DNA from: Crocodylus rhombifer
Lineage: Eukaryota > Chordata > Crocodylia > Crocodylidae
NCBI GenBank assembly: GCA_038503035.1
Contig: JAVSML010024426.1
Span: forward strand, 438,648 to 502,647
Direction of reading: 5' to 3'
Length of the DNA stretch: 64,000 bases
Shown one piece after another: positions 57,640-64,000 of the stretch (within the stretch, counting starts at the first letter, position 1; each line of letters begins with the position of its first letter). The position numbers and the translations under genes were made by a program. A model generated the notes under the pieces. That model was not told the DNA's origin. It saw only the letters and a list, made by a program, of their open reading frames with translations, and did no database searches.

Positions 57640-57920
57640 CGGTTTAATTTGATTGTCTCACTACACTGTGAGCTCGTTTATCTAATTAAGATATTGACCG
57701 GTAGTATATTAGATTGGATGTTAATATTCATGAGCTTAATTAGATGTGCATAAAGAGAGACAGATGCGTGCCATTGTTCTGTGTCTCTTTTTGGTACTGT
57801 TTTGGGAAGAAAGATAGGAGATACCAGCATACGATCTGCACACTGTCATACTCTTGATTAACATATAATTAGAGGACACCTGAAAGAATCTCAGCTAATA
57901 GCTGTACTTGAAAATACCTG
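57640..57920. promoter_or_regulatory. candidate conserved non-coding element rich in TAATTA words
   Basis: Contains TCTAATTAAG, CTTAATTAGATG, ATATAATTAGAGG and TTAATATTCATGAGC within 280 bp, a density of homeodomain-core sites typical of vertebrate developmental enhancers. No repeat similarity seen. Inference only, without alignment. Confidence 0.3.
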
Positions 57921-57964
57921 AGTTAGGCGGCTCATAAAGGGATCCGATGTTAATGGGAGACTTG

Positions 57965-58090
57965 GGGGTGTTGGTTGTGGCCGCGTTGGTGTCGGGTTGT
58001 GGCCGCGTTGGTCTAATTGTGATCTCTTTTAGTTGGTCTAATAAACGAGATCACAATCCCCCAAAGTACCTCGTCTGGCAATGATATCCC
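57965..58090 (+). mobile_element. retroelement-type tail with TTGGTCTAATAAA and hairpin
   Basis: 'gtggccgcgttggtctaatt' then 'ttttagttggtctaataaac', 'gagatcacaatcccccaaag' and 'tacctcgtctgg'. ATTGTGATCTC (58017-58027) and GAGATCACAAT (58048-58058) form an inverted repeat around the tail. The phrase GGTTGTGGCCGCGTTGGT is duplicated at 57973 and 57994. Related to the pieces at 25320, 27105 and 47105. Confidence 0.65.
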
Positions 58091-61000
58091 CTCTACTACT
58101 ACGAATCCTGATTTGCTTTTGTCTGCCAATGGGACACTTGCAAAGTAAACTGGGCAGAAGGTAGGGCAAGGGAGCACCTTTGGGACTATCGTGGTAGTCT
58201 CTAGACTAGCTGTTGCCAACACATGGGAGGGTTTCGCGTCGGAGAGCAAGGTAAGAGGGGAGGCAGAGCTCCACACCTGGTTATGAAACAAGATCAAGGA
58301 GCGGGGCCGTGTTTGTGGAGGGGATCTGAGGACAGAAAGGAGAGTCCAGTTAGGGGAGATGACTCGTGTTGCCCCTCTTGGGTTGCAGGGCCGAGCAGAC
58401 GGTGTTGCTTTCTCCCATACTTCTGCGCTGGCTTTCAGAAAGCACTGAAGGAAATGACCACGAGTGCTACCAGCCACCAACCCCATGCCCGGTGGCACAA
58501 GAAAGGGTTTTGCATGGAAGGCTTTGGCTCAGTTTCATCCTGCTTTTTGTGCAAGGTTTAGGGGAAATTTTGCAAACCTCCAGATTCGGAGCATCCTGTT
58601 TTCTGAGCGTGAGAAGCATGTCGGGGACTGAAAAAGAGCATCCCGTTCACTGCGAGAACGGCTTGCTTACTAATGCACATGCAGTGGATTGGATAAAATC
58701 AATGTCTCGTGTGTTTTCAGGTCCACGAATGGGCTTTCATTGAAAAATAACCATAAAACCCCCTCCTACCTTAAAATTATGGGGTGGCACAAACATGGCA
58801 TTGGTGAATTGGTGTGTTCCACCAAAATATAATAGATTTTGTTGCTGGGGTGTGCGCTGTCATTTAAGAGCGTATTTCAGCTCCAAATCTGACCGTATAG
58901 AAAAGACTGGTTACGCCAGCGTGTCCTGACACCACATCAGTAACAGGTTGCCTACGTTCAATTTACTTTTGTATTCTAGTGAGTGTTAACCGATCAAATT
59001 AAAGTCAACGTGGCAGGTACCTTGAGCAATGGCACCGCTCATTTGCATAAAAGCAACAGCAGATTTGGACGCCTGAATTATTTGGGTGCATGGGAGAGGG
59101 CATTCATTTTAAAGCAGCAGTGAAATCCTGCTCAGCTATAATTATTGCCTTGAAAGTTTTGATTTTTTAAATGAAAAATGGATTGATTTTGTTCGAGACC
59201 ATTTTCAGAGCCCATAAATCCCCATGAACTACTGCTCTGGGGAAGGAGCGAGTGTTATAGATTTCCTACCTTCAGCCTTCTCAGACCTTATAAATATGTA
59301 GAAGTGAATTACGGTAAGGAAATAACGATGCGTTTATTAAGGCGGGCAAAGCCTCTTTTTTGTTATTATTATTCCTAATAACCATTTGAAATAAGCTGCT
59401 TCTTTGGTTGATTAATATATGCAAGCCCGAAACAAGATGCATCTGTGTTAATGACCCCTTCTTGCATTTTGCCGTTGACCTCCGCTGGCCCGCAGCTGGT
59501 GGCCTCGTTATGCAAAGTGCGTCCAATCACTGCCCAATCAGAAGGGAATAATCTGCATAAAAATTTTATGACTCTAGCAGGTGCAAGGCGATGTGGCATG
59601 AGGCCCTGGACACGGTAGCTCTGCTCCCCACTTGGCTTTGCAATGCTGTTGGGGATAAAAATCCCAATTTAAAGAGCCCCGGGGGGGACAGCCCCAGTTC
59701 TCCCTCTCCAAGGTGCCCGTAGCCTCCGTAAGACACCCTGGCTCCCCGCTCCTTTCCCGCTTGAACAGGCATCTCTTGGTCCTGCCCAACAACTTCTGCC
59801 TGGGGTTTGCAGAGGGGGGTACTGTTTTAACCCCATTATGTAAATGCAAATAGTCACGTAAGTAGGAAAGTGGGCAATAAACCTGTGGAGCAGAGCAAAG
59901 GGGGCAGAAGTCATTACCGTCCCAGCAAGGAAGAGATGAGTGAGATAAAGCTCATTATGTAAAAGAAGCGGATCGGTCGGAAGGGAAGAGTGCCGTTATC
60001 CCATGTGGAGCGCGAGCCGTTAGCAGCATGGGCAGGTAATTGTAACGAGCTATAAAACCAGCGCCTGCGTTAAAAGTCCATGGTTTTTAGCGGCCAGTCA
60101 AATAATGAAGTTGTGTTCCTGGGCCCGTCTTCGGGTATCGTGTAGGCTTTCCTTGAGGGCAAGGCCTGTGGCATGAGAAATGGAGAGGCTGCTCTCCTCT
60201 CCCCCTACCATCCAAAGGCTTTATCGTTTTTACCAATGGGCATTTGGCTTCACCCCCGTCGTTTCCACGAGGCCGTTTGGTGCGTCGGATGAGGCGCATC
60301 GCATTTTGCGATGGGCACGCGTAGGATCCCTGGATGCTTTCTTTTTCGCGGGAGGTGAGAAAAAGGTTTTGCACGTGCTGCTCGTGTGCCCGTGGTTGTG
60401 CACTGATCACTGGGGAGCTGATTTCTGAGGACGAGTTCAGCCCGGGGTGCGGGTGTTGTCCGAAAGCCAGGAGCAATGCAAGGGTCGGATCGGGCATATC
60501 TCAAAGTGTTGTCCCCTTCCAGAATAAGTTGCCATTATCCAAGGGTCTCTCTGGCAGGGATGGCGGGTGGCCTCGAGGTGCGCGTTGTCTTCCCGCGGTG
60601 CGGTAGGCTTGCGTGGGGTGGCCCGTTCAAGGACACGGTCTCTTTCTCTGGCGGAAAGTCCTCGCTGGGCACAGCCCGGCTGGGCGTCACGAGCAGATGC
60701 AGTCCAGCGGCATTAAATCACGCCGTGCGCGGCTGAGTTCACTGTGCTTACAATGAACGTTTGTCCTCTGGAAATCCATCGCGTTTGCCGCTGCTTCTTG
60801 GTGGGCTCATAAAAATTCCTTTCAACTCCGCAAGGCCCTTCAGCGTGCAGAAATCCTCCGATATCCCATCTGTTCAGGGTTTGTGGGCATCTGCAAGCTC
60901 CTTCTCTGTGACGGGGATGTCTGAACACGGCGCAGCCTTAGAATATTTAACGGGGTTGAAATATTTCCAAGCCTGATACTAGAGAGAATTCAAATAACGG

Positions 61001-61413
61001 TTCTAGCATCGAGTCAGTGCACGTTATAAATAAAATAAGGCATCGTATTTGCCGTTGTTTGCCTTCTGTCAGTCCTGTCGCTGCTCAATTAGGTGTCCTA
61101 ATTCTTAAAACATAACCATTTCCTTCCATTACTTAACACTGCGGTTTGTATTTGGGATGTAGTCTAAATTAAAGTTTTAGATCATCTTGAAAGGCTTTTA
61201 CCTTAAATCACTACCTACCTTCCCAAAAGCCTGACTTCATAATTTCCTACTGTGCAATTGCAAAGTCTGGCTTGCTGAAGACGCTGTCACTGGAGGAGTT
61301 TTCTGCGTCTAAACAGCGATGTGGCCATTTGCAAAGTACTTTGCTGCAGGAGGCTTCTGTGAAACCCTGCTCCAGTGCAGACCTCCAGCTTTCATTGCTT
61401 TTCACAGCTGTAA
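58091..61413. other. non-coding stretch, no gene seen
   Basis: About 3.3 kb. 58750-59400 and 60940-61300 are AT-rich. 60090-60730 is more GC-rich with open frames on both strands and no motifs. No recognised mobile element. Confidence 0.45.
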
Positions 61414-61723
61414 TTCGTGAGCAGGGATCCTGGGTAAAGCTGATTTAAAAAAGTAACAAAACCCCCCACAATTTTTGGATTAAAAAAAGTAACCCAGAAT
61501 CCACATTTTCCATGATTAAAATGAAATGCCACTAATATATGGATATCTAGATACATATCTATATCTAGACTAATATATAGATATCTATATATTTGTGGCA
61601 TTTCATTTTAATCAAGGAAAACTCTGGATTTGGGGTTACATTTTTAAATCCAAAACCTGGGGTTTTTTGGTGATTTTTTTTTCCCCCCTCCCCATGATTA
61701 AAATGGAACACCACTAATATATG

Positions 61724-61858
61724 GATATCTAGATAGATATCCATATCTAGACTAATAGATAGATATCCATATCTAGNNNNNNNNNNTAGATAGATATCCA
61801 TATCTAGACTAATAGATAGATATCCATATCTAGACTAATAGATAGATATCCATATATT
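61724..61858. repeat. 26-bp minisatellite, interrupted by an assembly gap
   Basis: Unit of 26 bp, TAGATAGATATCCATATCTA plus GACTAA, repeated about twice before and two to three times after the N run. The unit is itself a partial palindrome (GATATCCATATC). Copy number is unknown because the gap falls in the array. Confidence 0.9.
61777..61786. other. assembly gap (10 N)
   Basis: Ten unresolved bases inside the 26-bp array, most likely a repeat collapse. Confidence 0.99.
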
Positions 61859-61972
61859 AGTGGCGTTTCATTTTAATCATGGAAAAATGTGGATTTGGGG
61901 TTGCTTTTTTCAATGAGAAAAATAAGGATTTTTTTGTTTTTATCAGAGAAAACCAGGATCCCTGCTCATAAG

Positions 61973-63591
61973 GAACTTCCCTAAATGCTCGTTGCAAATA
62001 CTGTGATCAACTGACAGATAAATTCCTGAAGGCAGAAATTAAAATTCAGCAGCGGATTGTCAGATTAGCAGCACTGCCTCGTTTTCTTTTCTCTTCCCCC
62101 CTTCCTCATCCCCATTACTGTGCTCCAAGGAGGAATCTCGACACCGGCGTCTTGGCAGGGCTGGGATGTGGGTGATCCGACTTGCTGCGGCGTTGCGAGG
62201 CCCCTCTTAGCCCTTCATCTCCTCAAGCAGGGGAGCAGAGACTCTGTAATCTGTTGCTGTTGATAACTGACCTAATTTTTGGCTGCAGAAATCGGGTAGC
62301 AGCAATTCCATCTTTCGGAGAGAGGGGATGAGCAGAGCCGCTGTTCTGTGCAGTGCCCTCTCCTGAGAAGGTCAACAAGTTTTGAAGGGAAACTGTCTGA
62401 TGGATGCTATTAAATGCACAAGCTTTCTGCCTCGTACTTATTGACACGCTCTAAAATTAAATGACTTTCTCTCAAGCTTGAAGGCCATTCCAGCCACCCT
62501 TTGCTATGTGTTTTACTGCCAAAGACAGGGTCCTTTAAGACTGAAGTCCAAGAATGTAACCAAGAAATTAGCATCTTTCAGATGCTTAAATAGCCCATGC
62601 TAACGAACCTTATAAAGCGTCGCGGCTCTGCCGTCCTTACCGTGCTGGGTCGTACCTCGTTGCCTGTGTCCTCCCCTCCCACTGACACTACACGTCCGAC
62701 AGTGCGATTCTCCCTGCACCTATTTAAAATTACTACGAGACGAGGCAGAACAAGGCAGGTGCATAATGAGTCGTCTCCCTTGGTGCACATTTAGTCTGCA
62801 GGCTGGGACATCTCTTTCTTCTTAACACCCCTTGTGCCATCTGGGAGTTGTGCTGACCCCAAAATGTCCGATTCCCACCGGAGTGACCACAACAGGGATG
62901 GGCCCCGAGGTCCAATTATCACGCCTGGTGCAATGTCATAGCTCGTTAGCTTGTGGAAATATCACTCCATCGTGCAGGGCAGCAGGCATGCTTTCTGGCA
63001 TGTGGCTTCGGGATTAAAAGACAATCAGAGCAGCCCCTTTAGGGCACGTCTCGACAATGCCCCCGCGTTGAGGAGGCAGCCGCTGCCGGGCACGGCGGGT
63101 CGGATTGCCGTGTCCCCCCGGGAGGTATTTCTCGACGAGCAGTACAGCTATTCTCCATGACTGCGATGGGGGGGGGTATCCATGAATTCCCGTAGTGCCA
63201 CAGGAGAGATGCTGTTACAGCCTGGAGGTTGGGCTCCAGTCTGGTGCGTGGTGTCCCATTTGGGTAGAGCGACGCCGAGCGCCCCACACCGGACGCGGCT
63301 CTGCCGCCTTGCTCAGTGCACCGGTGCAAATGCCTACCCGGTACCGATGCACGCCTCCCTCCGGTTCCTCCCTCAGGGGTGGCAGTGGCTGTGTGCTGAC
63401 AGGGACACCCCTCTTTGCCTTGGCCGTGAGGAATACCCAGAGCCTAGGGAACCTGCTGCCAGACGCAGTTCCTTTCAGGCCGTGCTTATCCCACATCAGG
63501 AGGACCTTGAGAGAGGGGACATGAAAGGCCATTGAAGCTATCCTTGATTTGCAACGGTGTAACCCAGGAGGAGACTCTGGCCCTGTGTTTC
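61973..63591. other. non-coding stretch, no gene seen
   Basis: No gene or mobile element recognised. 63040-63480 is GC-rich and open in several frames on both strands without motifs. Confidence 0.45.
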
Positions 63592-63889
63592 TAAGGGCCC
63601 TGCTACACATTCAAGTGAAAGCTGGTTAGGAACCAACACTAGAGTTGTGCATTTTCAAGCACTAACTTCATAGGTGGCTATCTCGTTATATAGTGATAGC
63701 CATTTTTATCTTGTGATCATTACTGTGCACATGTGGCTGGTCTAAATGTATTGTGCGACTCACCAGTTAATAGTGTGATAATTACTGCACACTTGTGGCT
63801 GGTCTTACTTGGCATGTGTGGCTGGTTTATATTTATTGTGCAATTTATTAGTTAATTGTGCGATATATGTAATGTGTAGCAGGGGCCTA
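63592..63889. mobile_element. non-autonomous DNA transposon with ~20-bp terminal inverted repeats
   Basis: Left end TAAGGGCCCTGCTACACATT (63592-63611) and right end AATGTGTAGCAGGGGCCTA (63871-63889) are inverted repeats with one or two mismatches. The ~298-bp body has no ORF and contains a degenerate ~62-bp direct repeat starting near 63711 and 63773 ('attactgtgcacatgtggct', 'attactgcacacttgtggct'). Flanks suggest a TA or CTA duplication, not 8 bp, so mariner- or Harbinger-type is possible; the superfamily is unresolved. Confidence 0.85.
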
Positions 63890-64000
63890 AAAGAGCCTGG
63901 CATTTAGTAGCTAGAAGGCAAAGAAGTGCAAGCAGGTTGTCCAACAGGCGCAGGTCCCTTAGTGAACAGATCACAGAGTTTAACCTGGGGCGGGAACGCA

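Larger units (their letters stand above)
61422..61964. mobile_element. foldback hAT-like element with 8-bp target duplication
   Basis: Left end CAGGGATCCTGGGT and right end ACCAGGATCCCTG are inverted. The flanking 8-mers TTCGTGAG (61414-61421) and CTCATAAG (61965-61972) differ only by three transitions, consistent with a hAT target duplication. Inside lie two back-to-back palindromic modules: ATTAAAATG(G)AA...CCACTAATATATGGATATC and its complement occur at 61515/61590 and 61695/61850. A GATATC/CTAGA minisatellite sits in the centre. No coding capacity. The gap lies inside. Confidence 0.85.

Noticed and set aside
1..64000. CRISPR arrays, defence islands, operons, phage or plasmid modules
   Set aside because: The DNA is vertebrate nuclear in every respect; the direct repeats present are satellites or transposon parts without spacer structure.

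Overview
The window is vertebrate nuclear DNA, most likely from a crocodilian. It has long non-coding stretches, GT-AG introns and no bacterial-style gene packing. It holds at least eight copies or fragments of CR1 LINE 3' ends, in the form typical of birds, crocodilians and turtles. It also has several families of short hAT-like DNA transposons, worn MIR/L2-type SINE remnants, and a U2 snRNA-like head that recalls the SINEU elements described from crocodilians. Two runs of ten N (38485-38494 and 61777-61786) mark assembly gaps.

I can support one protein-coding gene. It is a four-exon FAM162-family gene (FAM162A/HGTD-P and FAM162B relatives) on the + strand from 16219 to 20651. Its exons join with matching phases (1, 2, 0) into a 164-residue protein with a basic mitochondrial-type N-terminus, the family WxGRFKKEE-IPE motif, one transmembrane segment and a charged C-terminal tail. 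A plausible promoter lies just upstream and a candidate AATAAA lies about 780 bp past the stop codon. Intron 2 contains a CR1 copy that was itself split by a hAT-like element.

Layout. 1-396: a 92-bp satellite array with an alternating two-unit higher-order structure. 397-15880: non-coding DNA with CR1 fragments, two hAT-type elements and the U2-like SINE head. 15890-21435: the FAM162 locus. 22607-23648: an LTR-like element on the - strand with a duplicated CCAAT-bearing block. 23650-37930: interspersed repeats, Z-DNA-type purine/pyrimidine runs and one long orphan reading frame (31029-32060, -) that I do not trust as a gene. 37930-50800: more CR1, hAT and old SINE debris. 50817-50843: a ZNF143-type motif. 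56830-57920: AT-rich, homeobox-motif-rich DNA that may be conserved regulatory sequence. 61422-61964: a foldback hAT-like element with an internal 26-bp minisatellite. 63592-63889: a DNA transposon with clear terminal inverted repeats.

I found no CRISPR array, operon, toxin gene or intact viral gene. The most informative items are the divergent FAM162 paralogue, the U2-headed SINE candidate, the LTR-like element, the foldback transposon and the dimeric satellite.
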